This document shows positions 24,382 through 32,311 of a stretch of 33,474 nucleotides of DNA, piece by piece. This DNA comes from Nitrospina sp. (lineage in GTDB: Bacteria; Nitrospinota; Nitrospinia; Nitrospinales; VA-1), in the NCBI GenBank assembly GCA_018702695.1, contig JABIYR010000096.1, forward strand, positions 1-33,474. The letters run 5' to 3'. Position numbers and translations under genes: made by a program. Under the pieces are notes generated by a model. The model searched no databases. It had not been told where the DNA came from and saw only the letters and a program-made list of their open reading frames with translations. The number at the start of each line of letters is the position of its first letter. Positions within the stretch are counted from its first letter, which is position 1.

Positions 24382-24389
24382 TAGTTTTA

Positions 24390-24421
24390 GGGCCAACCCT
24401 TTTGGGGTTGGCCCTTTTTTT
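24390..24421 (+). terminator. Intrinsic terminator of the tRNA operon
   Basis: GGGCCAACCC-ttttg-GGGTTGGCCC is a perfect 10-bp stem with a 5-base loop, followed by seven Ts. It starts 9 bases after tRNA-Asp. Confidence 0.95.
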
Positions 24422-24703
24422 GTCGATTTTTTCTCACTGCCAGTGCGAAAAGGGGATTTTGCAAGCGATGCAAGTTCTGAAAAAGATGTGAAATTAAGGG
24501 CAGAACCGTCATGGTCTTTCCTTTTAGAGAGGTCATGGGTGGTGGATTAATAGGCATTGAACTGAGGGGTGAGGGCAGTTATAATTTACCCGGTTTGATG
24601 TTTTTTGTGTTTAGGTCTTGATGGGATGGTTGAGTTAGCCCTTTGAGAATGCCTCTGAAATACTCTGCCACATCTGTCTAACCTTCGCATTGTTTTAAAA
24701 ATC
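24422..24703. other. Intergenic region before the sugar operon
   Basis: About 280 bases between the tRNA terminator and the radical SAM gene. It contains no supported gene; the ORF at 24320-24550 reads through the tRNA and terminator and is a shadow. It does contain the promoter at 24557-24585 and then a leader of about 110 bases in which I see no riboswitch fold. Confidence 0.55.
24557..24585 (+). promoter_or_regulatory. Sigma-70-type promoter of the sugar operon
   Basis: -35 TTGAAC (24557-24562), exactly 17 bases, and a perfect -10 TATAAT (24580-24585). Transcription would start near 24592, about 112 bases before the radical SAM start codon. Confidence 0.7.
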
Positions 24704-26203
24704 ATGACCCCAAAATTAGATGTTCTTCTGGTTACTCCCCCAAGCAGAGATCGAGTTTTTCAGGGGCTTGCCGAAAACCTTACCGGAATAGAACCCCCTG
24801 TCTGGTCGACTTTATTGGCCACATTTCTACAGCAGAAGGGAGTGTCGGTTGAAATTCTGGATGCAGAGGCCGAGTCAATCGGCTTCGATGCCACGGCGGA
24901 TAAGATTGTGGAGGTCGATGCGGTTTTAACGGTTTTTGTTATTTATGGTCATCAACCCTCGGCCTCGACGCAATGTATGCCGGCGGGGCGAGAGGTGTGC
25001 ACGCGCACCCACGAGAGAGCGCCTCAGCTCAACACTATGGTAATGGGCACTCATGCTTCGGCCCTTCCTGCAAGAACTTTGAGTGAAGAACCTTATAAGT
25101 TTGTATGTTGTGGAGAAGGCCCGGAAACGGTGTACCAATTGGTAGAAGTGCTGAAGGCAGGGAGTCAACAATTCAGCCATGTTCCGGGTTTATGGTATTG
25201 GAGCGAAGGAACGGTTTGCTCAAACCCGAATGCAGATAACTTTGAGAACCTTGATCTACATATTCCCGGGCAGGCTTGGGATTTGTTGGATATGAGTCGT
25301 TATCGGGCGCATAATTGGCATTGCTTTGATGATATTGAACACCGACAACCTTATGCTTCATTGCAAACGAGTTTGGGGTGTCCGTACAAATGCTCCTTTT
25401 GTTGTATCAACGCGCCTTTTGGGGGTGCGGGGATCCGTTACTGGTCGCCAAAATTGATCGTGGATCAGATTGATGTGTTGGTGAACAAATACTCGGTGAA
25501 GAATATAAAAATTCCCGATGAAATGTTTGTTCTCAGCGAGCAACATGTTTTAGGTATTTGCGATTTGATCATAGAGCGAGGCTATGATCTTAATATTTGG
25601 GCGTATGCGCGAGTCGATACGGTCAAAGATCGGTATTTGGAAAAATTAAAACGAGCGGGTTTTAACTGGTTGGCTCTTGGGGTCGAGTCGGGCAGTAAGT
25701 ATGTTCGCGATGGGGTTGATAAGGGTCGGTTTGGCGATCTCGATATCGTCAAGGTGACCGACAGAATAAAAGAGCATGATATTTATATTATTGCCAACTA
25801 CATCTTTGGTTTGCCCGATGATACGCATTCAAGTATGCAGGAGACTTTAGATCTGGCTCAAGAGATCAATGCGGAATGGGCTAATTTTTATTGTGCGATG
25901 GCTTACCCCGGCTCTCCTCTCTATGAACGAGCCAAAGCTATGAAATCTCCTCTTCCTGATGATGCGGGAGGTCCAGGATGGATTGGGTATTCTCAGCATG
26001 GTTACGATTCTTTGCCCTTGCCCACGGATACCTTGAGAGGGCAGGATGTGCTTGATTTTCGTGATGAGGCGTTTGAGAAATATTTTAGCAATGCTTCTTT
26101 TTTAAGTATGATCCAGAAAAAATTTGGCCAGCCTGTGGTGGATCATATTCATGAAATGATGGCTGTAAAGCTTAAGAGAAGGCATCGGGATGGAATGAAA
26201 TGA
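24704..26203 (+). CDS. B12-binding-domain radical SAM protein
   Basis: The protein has 499 residues. An N-terminal Rossmann-like cobalamin-binding domain (about 5-150) contains VTPPS, YGHQPSAS and GTHASALPARTL but no DxHxxG motif, so any B12 would bind without a His ligand. The radical SAM core (about 215-420) has CPYKCSFCC (C226, C230, C233) for the 4Fe-4S cluster, then GVESGSKYVRDGVDKGR and the NYIFGLPDDTHSSMQETL strand. Family members methylate or rearrange unactivated carbons, or act in lipid and sugar pathways. It is the first gene after a good promoter and 25 bases before the E1-alpha gene, which places it in surface-sugar synthesis. The reaction is unknown. No clear ribosome binding site precedes the ATG. 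Confidence 0.9.
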   Translation: MTPKLDVLLVTPPSRDRVFQGLAENLTGIEPPVWSTLLATFLQQKGVSVEILDAEAESIGFDATADKIVEVDAVLTVFVIYGHQPSASTQCMPAGREVCTRTHERAPQLNTMVMGTHASALPARTLSEEPYKFVCCGEGPETVYQLVEVLKAGSQQFSHVPGLWYWSEGTVCSNPNADNFENLDLHIPGQAWDLLDMSRYRAHNWHCFDDIEHRQPYASLQTSLGCPYKCSFCCINAPFGGAGIRYWSPKLIVDQIDVLVNKYSVKNIKIPDEMFVLSEQHVLGICDLIIERGYDLNIWAYARVDTVKDRYLEKLKRAGFNWLALGVESGSKYVRDGVDKGRFGDLDIVKVTDRIKEHDIYIIANYIFGLPDDTHSSMQETLDLAQEINAEWANFYCAMAYPGSPLYERAKAMKSPLPDDAGGPGWIGYSQHGYDSLPLPTDTLRGQDVLDFRDEAFEKYFSNASFLSMIQKKFGQPVVDHIHEMMAVKLKRRHRDGMK

Positions 26204-26228
26204 ATCAATTTATTGAGGGGTTTTCAAA

Positions 26229-27260
26229 TTGACGATTAAATATAAATATAGCGGCAGGGGATATTCTTCTCGCGAAAACCAAGCTTTGAGCCTTGATAAG
26301 GAATTGTTGGTTGCATTTTATCGCGACATGCTCCGTATTCGAAGAATTGAAGAGGAGATCGAAAGCCGTTATCACGAAGATGAAATGAAATCTCCGATTC
26401 ATCTTGTTATGGGGCATGAGGCGGTTTCGGTTGGCAGTTGTTCGGCATTAAAAAAAGATGATCTGATTTATTGCGGTCATAGGACGCACGGACATTATCT
26501 TGCTAAAGGCGGAAGCCTCAAGGGAATGCTGTCTGAGTTGTATTGCCGGATTAATGGTTGTGCTGGGTCGCGTGGCGGCTCGATGCATCTTTTGGATAAG
26601 AGCGTTGGGATGGCAGGCTCGTCAGCGATTGTTGCCGGGGCCATTCCCATTGCTACGGGGGCGGCGCTGAGTTTTCAGTTGAAAAAACAAGAGCAGGTGG
26701 TCGTCGCCTATCTGGGAGATGCGGCCACGGAAGAAGGTGCTTGTTGGGAGGCGGTTAATTTTGCGGCTCTAAAAAAACTGCCGGTTATTTTCTTTTGTGA
26801 AAATAATTTTTTTTCTGTGTGTTCCTCGTTAGAAGTGCGCCAACCGGCAAATGTTGAAATTTATAAAAAGGCCGAAGGCTTTGGTCTTCCGGGGGTGCAG
26901 ATAGATGGCACTCAAGTTTTGGATGTTTATGAGGCGACCCAGAAAGCCGTTGCTAGAGCAAGAAAAGGCGAGGGGCCAACATTCATTGAGGCTCTGACAT
27001 ATCGATGGCGCGGGCATGGCGGGGCAGGCGATGACAGTGCCTCGGGGTATCGTGATCCAGAAGAAGTTCGCCATTGGGAGCAGTTTTGCCCGATCAATGG
27101 TTTGTATGACTACCTCGTTAAAAAGGGTTTATACAATGCGGCTGAAAAAGATTTGGCTGAAAAAGAAATCACAGCAGAAATTCAAGAGGCCTTTGAGTTT
27201 GCGATTTCCAGCCCCAACCCGGAAGAAAAAGATCTGTACACACATGTTTATAGTCCATAA
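26229..27260 (+). CDS. TPP-dependent 2-oxoacid dehydrogenase-type E1 alpha subunit
   Basis: This 343-residue protein resembles the alpha subunit of pyruvate/acetoin dehydrogenase E1. The N-terminal MLRIRRIEEEIESRYHEDEM, the HRTHGHYLAKGG block and the GSMHLLD motif are present. The TPP-binding motif runs from YLGDAATEEG to FFCENN, with A replacing the third-position G of the usual GDG. The start is a TTG with a GAGGGG ribosome binding site. It is followed after 14-20 bases by the beta subunit. No E2 lipoyl transferase or E3 gene is in the window, so decarboxylation may be coupled to transfer onto a sugar rather than to CoA. That idea is inference from the neighbours only. Confidence 0.9.
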   Translation: MTIKYKYSGRGYSSRENQALSLDKELLVAFYRDMLRIRRIEEEIESRYHEDEMKSPIHLVMGHEAVSVGSCSALKKDDLIYCGHRTHGHYLAKGGSLKGMLSELYCRINGCAGSRGGSMHLLDKSVGMAGSSAIVAGAIPIATGAALSFQLKKQEQVVVAYLGDAATEEGACWEAVNFAALKKLPVIFFCENNFFSVCSSLEVRQPANVEIYKKAEGFGLPGVQIDGTQVLDVYEATQKAVARARKGEGPTFIEALTYRWRGHGGAGDDSASGYRDPEEVRHWEQFCPINGLYDYLVKKGLYNAAEKDLAEKEITAEIQEAFEFAISSPNPEEKDLYTHVYSP

Positions 27261-27280
27261 CTCTAAAAATATAGGTGCTT

Positions 27281-28312
27281 ATGCCTTGGGCTGAAGCTTT
27301 AATTGCATCAAAATCTGAAGAACTCCCCAGTCCTCAAGAAGGCCGAGTGCTTTCCTATGTCGATGCGCTACACGAAGCATTGGCTTTAGCTTTAGGGTTA
27401 GACCCTAATGTGATCGTTCTGGGGCAGGGAGTGAATGACCCGAAAGGAATGTTTGGGGTCACGACAGGTCTACATAAAAATTTTGGTATAGAACGGGTTT
27501 TCGACACGCCGCTTTCTGAAGAAGGCTTGTTTGGCGTTTGTACGGGTGCGGCGATGAATGGAATTCGGCCTGTCTACTTGCATAACCGCCCCGATTTCCT
27601 GTTGTTGGCCTTTAACCAGATCGTGAGCCATGCGAGCAAGTTTCATTATCTGGATAACGGCGAGACGAGTGTTCCTCTTGTGTCGTGGGCGGCTATTGGG
27701 CGTGGCTGGGGTTCTGGGGCTCAGCATTCTCAGGCGATTCAAGGGCTTCTCTTGGGTGTGCCCGGTCTCAAAATCGTGATGCCAAGTACTCCGTATGATG
27801 CCAAAGGCTTGATGCTCGCGGCCATCGCTGATAATAACCCGGTGCTGATTTTTGAACACCGCTGGTGCATGCGTAACAAGGGTGTGGTTCCTGAAGGGAT
27901 CTACGAAGTTCCCCTGGGTAAAGGGGTTTATCGTCAAACGGGCAACGATCTCACTATTGTCGGAACATCACATTCGATAGAACTTGCAACTCAGGCTATG
28001 GGCGAACTTTCAGATTCTGGCATCACCGCCGATGTGATTGACCTGCGAACGCTAAAACCTCTGGATGAGGATATTATTTTCGAGTCGGTGCGAAAAACGG
28101 GGAAAATTCTTATCGTGGATACGGGCTGGGAAATGGGAGGCGTTTGCGCAGAAATTGGTTGTCTGGTCGCGGAGAAATGTTTTTCTTCTCTCAAGGCTCC
28201 GGTCAGACGCATTGGTTTGCCTGATATACCGACTCCCGCCGGTTATACGCTGGAACAATTGTTGTACCCGGACGTGCAGCGAATTGCCGGTGTGATCAAA
28301 GAAATGGTCTGA
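27281..28312 (+). CDS. TPP-dependent 2-oxoacid dehydrogenase-type E1 beta subunit
   Basis: About 343 residues from the ATG at 27281; the track's GTG at 27275 is two codons earlier. It matches the E1 beta/transketolase pyrimidine domain (FDTPLSEEGLFGVCTGAAMNGIRPVYLHNR, with the conserved catalytic Glu in SEEG; AIGRGWGSGAQHSQ; GLKIVMPSTPYDAKGL). The C-terminal transketolase domain follows (VGTSHSIELATQAM, DVIDLRTLKPLDEDII, VDTGWEMGG). With the alpha subunit it would form an alpha2-beta2 enzyme that decarboxylates a 2-oxoacid. It is placed between E1 alpha and nucleotide-sugar genes. The 94-base AT-rich gap downstream has no clear terminator. Confidence 0.9.
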   Translation: MPWAEALIASKSEELPSPQEGRVLSYVDALHEALALALGLDPNVIVLGQGVNDPKGMFGVTTGLHKNFGIERVFDTPLSEEGLFGVCTGAAMNGIRPVYLHNRPDFLLLAFNQIVSHASKFHYLDNGETSVPLVSWAAIGRGWGSGAQHSQAIQGLLLGVPGLKIVMPSTPYDAKGLMLAAIADNNPVLIFEHRWCMRNKGVVPEGIYEVPLGKGVYRQTGNDLTIVGTSHSIELATQAMGELSDSGITADVIDLRTLKPLDEDIIFESVRKTGKILIVDTGWEMGGVCAEIGCLVAEKCFSSLKAPVRRIGLPDIPTPAGYTLEQLLYPDVQRIAGVIKEMV

Positions 28313-28409
28313 AAAATTAAGTGTAACTCCTCGGCTTGTAAAGGGTTGTTCTGTCAGGAAAAATGGTTTTTAAGTATTTTATTATTTAAGCATAAAGGAT
28401 TAATCGTTG

Positions 28410-29342
28410 ATGAAGATTCTGGTGACAGGTGGAGCGGGGTATATCGGTTCGGTTCTTGTTCCGATGTTGTTGCTCAAAGGCCATGAAGTTACAGTGCTGG
28501 ATAATTTTATGTATAAACAAACGTCCCTTTTGGATTGCTGTCACCATGAAGGCCTCACGATTATCAATGGGGATGTTCGCAATGCAGAGTTGGTGAAAGG
28601 GTTGCTAAAAACCCCAGATGCGATTCTTCCGTTAGCTTGTTTAACCGGGGCTCCATTGTGCTCTAAAGACCCGGTTGGTGCGCGGACCATCAATTTTGAT
28701 GCGATTAAAAATATTGAGGAATCGAGAAGTAAAAAACAGATCATGATTTTCCCGACCACGAATAGTGGCTATGGAGTGGGAGAAAAGGGTATTTTCTGTA
28801 CCGAAGAAACTCCGCTTCGCCCTGTTTCTTTGTATGGAAAATATAAGGTTGAAATTGAAAACCATTTGTTGGCTTCTGAGAATTGTATGACGTTTCGTTT
28901 TGCGACCGTGTTCGGTGTTAGCCCTCGAATGCGCCTAGATTTGCTAGTGAATGATTTTACTTATCGTGCTGTTTACGATCGGTTTTTAATTTTGTTTGAA
29001 GCGCAATTTAAGCGCAACTACCTTCATGTAAGGGATGCCGCGAGAGCTTTTATTCATGGCTTGGAATATTTTGAAAGCATGAAAGGGGAGCCTTATAACG
29101 TTGGGTTGAGCGAGGCAAATATGAGCAAGGCCGAGCTTTGTCAGGAAATTAAAAAACAAGTGCCCGATTTTTATTTTAGCGAAGCTGAGATTGGCGAAGA
29201 TGTCGATAAAAGAGATTATGAAGTCAGCAATGCTAAAATTGAGGCCACTGGTTTTAAAACAGAACACTCTCTGGCTTTTGGGATACAAGAGTTGATAAAA
29301 GGATTTCAGGTTATTAAGAGAAGTGAATATGCAAATATCTGA
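28410..29342 (+). CDS. NAD-dependent epimerase/dehydratase (extended SDR)
   Basis: The product is 310 residues from the ATG at 28410; the track uses the TTG directly before it. The Rossmann loop GGAGYIG is at about 8-14. The active site has TTNSGYG (the Ser/Thr position) and YGKYK, which fits YxxxK. The C-terminal substrate domain is complete (NYLHVRDAARAFIHGLEYF, GEPYNVGLSEANMSKAEL). Such enzymes oxidise and epimerise or dehydrate nucleotide sugars. The lead SDR in heptose clusters is often of this kind. AGGATTAATCGTTG precedes the start. The substrate is not clear from sequence. Confidence 0.88.
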   Translation: MKILVTGGAGYIGSVLVPMLLLKGHEVTVLDNFMYKQTSLLDCCHHEGLTIINGDVRNAELVKGLLKTPDAILPLACLTGAPLCSKDPVGARTINFDAIKNIEESRSKKQIMIFPTTNSGYGVGEKGIFCTEETPLRPVSLYGKYKVEIENHLLASENCMTFRFATVFGVSPRMRLDLLVNDFTYRAVYDRFLILFEAQFKRNYLHVRDAARAFIHGLEYFESMKGEPYNVGLSEANMSKAELCQEIKKQVPDFYFSEAEIGEDVDKRDYEVSNAKIEATGFKTEHSLAFGIQELIKGFQVIKRSEYANI

Positions 29343-29372
29343 TACTGGTTTCAGCTCAGCTGAGGGTCGGTC

Positions 29373-30380
29373 ATGATTATCAGTCGAACACCATTCAGAA
29401 TGTCATTTTTTGGCGGCGGGACGGATTACCCCGCTTGGTACAATGATAACGGTGGAGCGGTTCTGGCAACCACGATCAATAAATATTGTTATATAAGTTG
29501 TCGATACCTACCGCCTTTTTTTGAACATAAATATCGTATTGTCTATTCTAAAGTCGAGACAGTGAAGGACAAGGGCGAAATCCAACATCCTGTTGTCCGG
29601 GCCGCCATTGAGTTTATGGATATTGACCGAGGGTTGGAAATTCACCATGATGGCGATTTACCAGCGCGAACTGGTCTGGGTTCCAGTTCTTCTTTTACCG
29701 TTGGCATGTTACATGCCCTTTATGCACTGAAGGGAATCATGCCGACAAAAAAACGTCTGGCGTTGGAAGCGATTCATTTAGAGCGCAATCTTCTTAAAGA
29801 GAATGTCGGATCTCAGGATCAAATTCTTGCGGCTATCGGTGGGTTTAACAGAGTTGACTTTGACCCAGGAAATGAAAATGCGTACAGAGAAACTCCAATT
29901 TTGATTGATGCAAAGCGCATTCAGGAGCTTCAAAGTCATATGATGCTGTTTTTTACTGGTATCTCAAGATACGCCTCGAATGTCGCAAAAAAGAAGATTG
30001 ATAATATCCCTAATAACGGCAAGCAATTGACAACGATGTATCAAATGGTTGAGGAAGGGGTTTCAATTTTAACTTCAGGCGGGTGCATCACGGATTTTGG
30101 GAAACTATTGCATGAATCTTGGATGTTGAAGCGGGAATTGAGTGATGGAATAAGCAGTCAATACATTGATGAGATTTATACCGCCGCCAAAGGGGAAGGG
30201 GCTATTGGCGGAAAACTTTTGGGGGCCGGTGGCGGTGGATTCATGCTGGTTTTCGCGCCTCCGCAACAGCATTCTGCTATCGAGCATAAATTGCGAGACC
30301 TTCTCAGAGTGCCTTTTGAGTTTGAATCTCAAGGTAGCCAGATTGTCATGTTTCAGCCTGATATGGCCGACCTCGCTTGA
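29373..30380 (+). CDS. GHMP kinase, HddA-like heptose-7-phosphate kinase
   Basis: This 335-residue GHMP-family kinase begins IISRTPFRMSFFGGGTDYPAW, the start shared by HddA-type sugar kinases. The ATP loop is LPARTGLGSSSSFTVG (motif 2), and motif 3 is GGKLLGAGGGGFMLVFAP. HddA phosphorylates D-glycero-D-manno-heptose 7-phosphate at C1 on the way to GDP-heptose. The next gene is an HddC-like nucleotidyltransferase whose ATG begins one base after this stop, which fits HddA-HddC. gmhA (isomerase) and gmhB (phosphatase) are not in the window. Other sugars (fucose, LmbP-type octose) use similar kinases, so heptose is likely but not proven. Confidence 0.88.
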   Translation: MIISRTPFRMSFFGGGTDYPAWYNDNGGAVLATTINKYCYISCRYLPPFFEHKYRIVYSKVETVKDKGEIQHPVVRAAIEFMDIDRGLEIHHDGDLPARTGLGSSSSFTVGMLHALYALKGIMPTKKRLALEAIHLERNLLKENVGSQDQILAAIGGFNRVDFDPGNENAYRETPILIDAKRIQELQSHMMLFFTGISRYASNVAKKKIDNIPNNGKQLTTMYQMVEEGVSILTSGGCITDFGKLLHESWMLKRELSDGISSQYIDEIYTAAKGEGAIGGKLLGAGGGGFMLVFAPPQQHSAIEHKLRDLLRVPFEFESQGSQIVMFQPDMADLA

Positions 30381-30381
30381 T

Positions 30382-31116
30382 ATGCCAGAGCCTAAATTAG
30401 CTGGTATCGATACTGTCATCCTTTGTGGTGGATTGGGTACTCGACTCAGAGAAGTGGCAAAAAATCTACCCAAACCGATGGTCGATATCAACGGCCAGCC
30501 TTTCTTGGATTTAATCATTCGCGATGCCTCCGAATTTGGCTTGCAAAAATTTATTTTATGCGCCGGTTATAAATCGGAAGTGATCGGTGATTATTATAAG
30601 CAAAAAAATGATCGGCTCGAATATGTTCTATCTGAAGAGGATGCCCCGTTAGGAACCGGAGGAGCTATTGTCAAAGCCAGGAGACTGATCGCCTCAAAAA
30701 TTTTTCTTGTGCTCAATGGAGATTCGATTTGTCGAATCGATTTGAAACAATTTCTGGCGTTTCACCTTGAGAAGAAAGCCCAAGTCTCCATTGCTCTGAC
30801 TTCTGTTGATGACCCGCAAGATTATGGCTCTGTAAGTTTGAATGAAAACCATGCCATTATGGGATTCAATGAAAAAGCCTCTGTTCCCCCTGGCGCGGGC
30901 TGGGTCAACGCCGGAATTTATATTTTTAATCGCGAAGCACTCAATGCTTTTCCGCAGGGTAAAAATTTATCGTTGGAATATGATGTGTTCCCTTCCTTTG
31001 TAGGTGAGGGGTTGTATGGCTATGCGAGCGCGGCGCGTTTATTCGATATTGGAACTCCACAGCGATTGGACATTTTGAAGGAATATTTTATAACGAAGGA
31101 GAAAGATGAAACTTGA
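30382..31116 (+). CDS. Sugar-phosphate nucleotidyltransferase, HddC-like
   Basis: The product is 244 residues from the ATG at 30382; the track's earlier start at 30166 reads through the kinase gene in another frame and is rejected. The signature VILCGGLGTRLREVAKNLPKPM identifies the NTP_transferase family, and DAPLGTGGAI and LVLNGDS are the substrate and metal blocks. HddC transfers GMP onto heptose-1-phosphate. The one-base gap from the kinase and the 11-base overlap with the next gene show tight coupling. GDP versus other nucleotides cannot be read directly, but the Fcl-like gene downstream favours GDP. Confidence 0.9.
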   Translation: MPEPKLAGIDTVILCGGLGTRLREVAKNLPKPMVDINGQPFLDLIIRDASEFGLQKFILCAGYKSEVIGDYYKQKNDRLEYVLSEEDAPLGTGGAIVKARRLIASKIFLVLNGDSICRIDLKQFLAFHLEKKAQVSIALTSVDDPQDYGSVSLNENHAIMGFNEKASVPPGAGWVNAGIYIFNREALNAFPQGKNLSLEYDVFPSFVGEGLYGYASAARLFDIGTPQRLDILKEYFITKEKDET

Positions 31117-32278
31117 TTGGCCTTTGATGGCAAATAATATTCCGCGTGAAGACCTAGACTGTCTGATCGAGTTTTTAAATACCGATTCCATCCTCACTCA
31201 GTCAAAAAATGTTCGTGAGTTTGAACGGGAATGGTCGCAGTGGCTCGGGGTCAAATACAGTGTGTTCTTGAATTCGGGATCTTCTGCCAATGTTCTCACG
31301 ATGGCAGCCATGAAGCATTTGTACGGCAACGGGGAGGTCATTCTTCCTCCTTTGACATGGGTGTCAGATATTTCTTCTGTTTTGTTTGCAGGTTTTACAC
31401 CGGTTTTTGTGGACATTGATCGTAAGACTTTGTGCATGGATGAAGATCAGGTGATCAAGAAATTAAACAAAAATACCAGAGCCGTTTTTATCACTTATGC
31501 ACAAGGGTTTAACGGCTTGTCTGACAGGCTATTACAGACCCTCAAAGAAAAGAATATTGCTCTGATAGAAGATGTCTGTGAATCGCACGGGGCTGAGTTT
31601 AAGGGTAAGAAATTGGGGTCGTATGGATGGGTCTCCAATTTTTCCTTTTATTATGCACATCATATGAGCACCATCGAAGGTGGAATGATATCGACCGACG
31701 ATGAAAAGCTTTATCAAGTCTGTCGCATGCTTCGCTCACATGGCATGGTGAGAGAGTCAACGGATGAAGACTTGACTCAATCTTATGCTAATGAATATCC
31801 AGAATTAAACCCGGAATTTATTTTTGCCTATCCCGGTTATAATATGCGTAACACAGAGATCGGTGCGGTCTTAGGTCGCAATCAACTGAAAAGACTGGAT
31901 GCAAACAATGCGAAGCGGCGTGATCATTTCAAATGTTTTCTGGATAACCTAGATGCCAACAAATATCAAACCGATTTCGCGTTGGAAGGCAGTTGTAACT
32001 ACGCATTTAACCTAGTTATTAAAAAGCCAGACTTTGATTTCTGTGACAGGGTGATGAGCCGCCTCAAGGAAGTGGGGGTTGAGTTTCGCCGGGGCAGTGC
32101 TGGCGGAGGGAACCAACTGCGCCAACCGTATTTGAAAAATATTGTTGGAAAAGATGAATATAAAAAATATCCTGTGGTCGAGCATATTCATTTTTTTGGA
32201 TTTTATATCGGGAACTACCCTGACTTAACAGAAGATCGAATTAAATCCTTATGCGACCTGCTAAATTCGATAGATTGA
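31106..32278 (+). CDS. DegT/ColD/RfbH-type PLP enzyme, probable sugar 3-dehydratase
   Basis: This 390-residue fold-type I PLP enzyme of the DegT/DnrJ/StrS family contains FLNSGSSANVLTM (phosphate loop), LIEDVCESHGA with the PLP-ring Asp (about 156), and FYYAHHMSTIEGGM. In aminotransferases the third position of the last block is the PLP lysine; here it is His (H185). This substitution is the hallmark of ColD and RfbH, which remove the C3 hydroxyl of 4-keto-6-deoxy nucleotide sugars instead of adding an amine. The reaction is thus likely 3-deoxygenation. RfbH needs a ferredoxin-like reductase partner; ColD uses glutamate. The [2Fe-2S] cysteines of RfbH are not evident, so it is more ColD-like. 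The ribosome binding site is AAGGAG. It overlaps the HddC-like gene. Confidence 0.87.
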   Translation: MKLDWPLMANNIPREDLDCLIEFLNTDSILTQSKNVREFEREWSQWLGVKYSVFLNSGSSANVLTMAAMKHLYGNGEVILPPLTWVSDISSVLFAGFTPVFVDIDRKTLCMDEDQVIKKLNKNTRAVFITYAQGFNGLSDRLLQTLKEKNIALIEDVCESHGAEFKGKKLGSYGWVSNFSFYYAHHMSTIEGGMISTDDEKLYQVCRMLRSHGMVRESTDEDLTQSYANEYPELNPEFIFAYPGYNMRNTEIGAVLGRNQLKRLDANNAKRRDHFKCFLDNLDANKYQTDFALEGSCNYAFNLVIKKPDFDFCDRVMSRLKEVGVEFRRGSAGGGNQLRQPYLKNIVGKDEYKKYPVVEHIHFFGFYIGNYPDLTEDRIKSLCDLLNSID

Positions 32279-32311
32279 GTTTTTGTAACCACATAGACCG
32301 ACTTCGTAGAC

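Noticed and set aside
27470-27937. 155-residue minus-strand ORF opposite the E1 beta gene
   Set aside because: Antisense shadow of a clearly conserved enzyme; no supporting signals.
30166-30381. Upstream extension of the HddC-like ORF
   Set aside because: It lies in another frame of the GHMP kinase gene; the ATG at 30382 directly after the kinase stop gives the normal family start.
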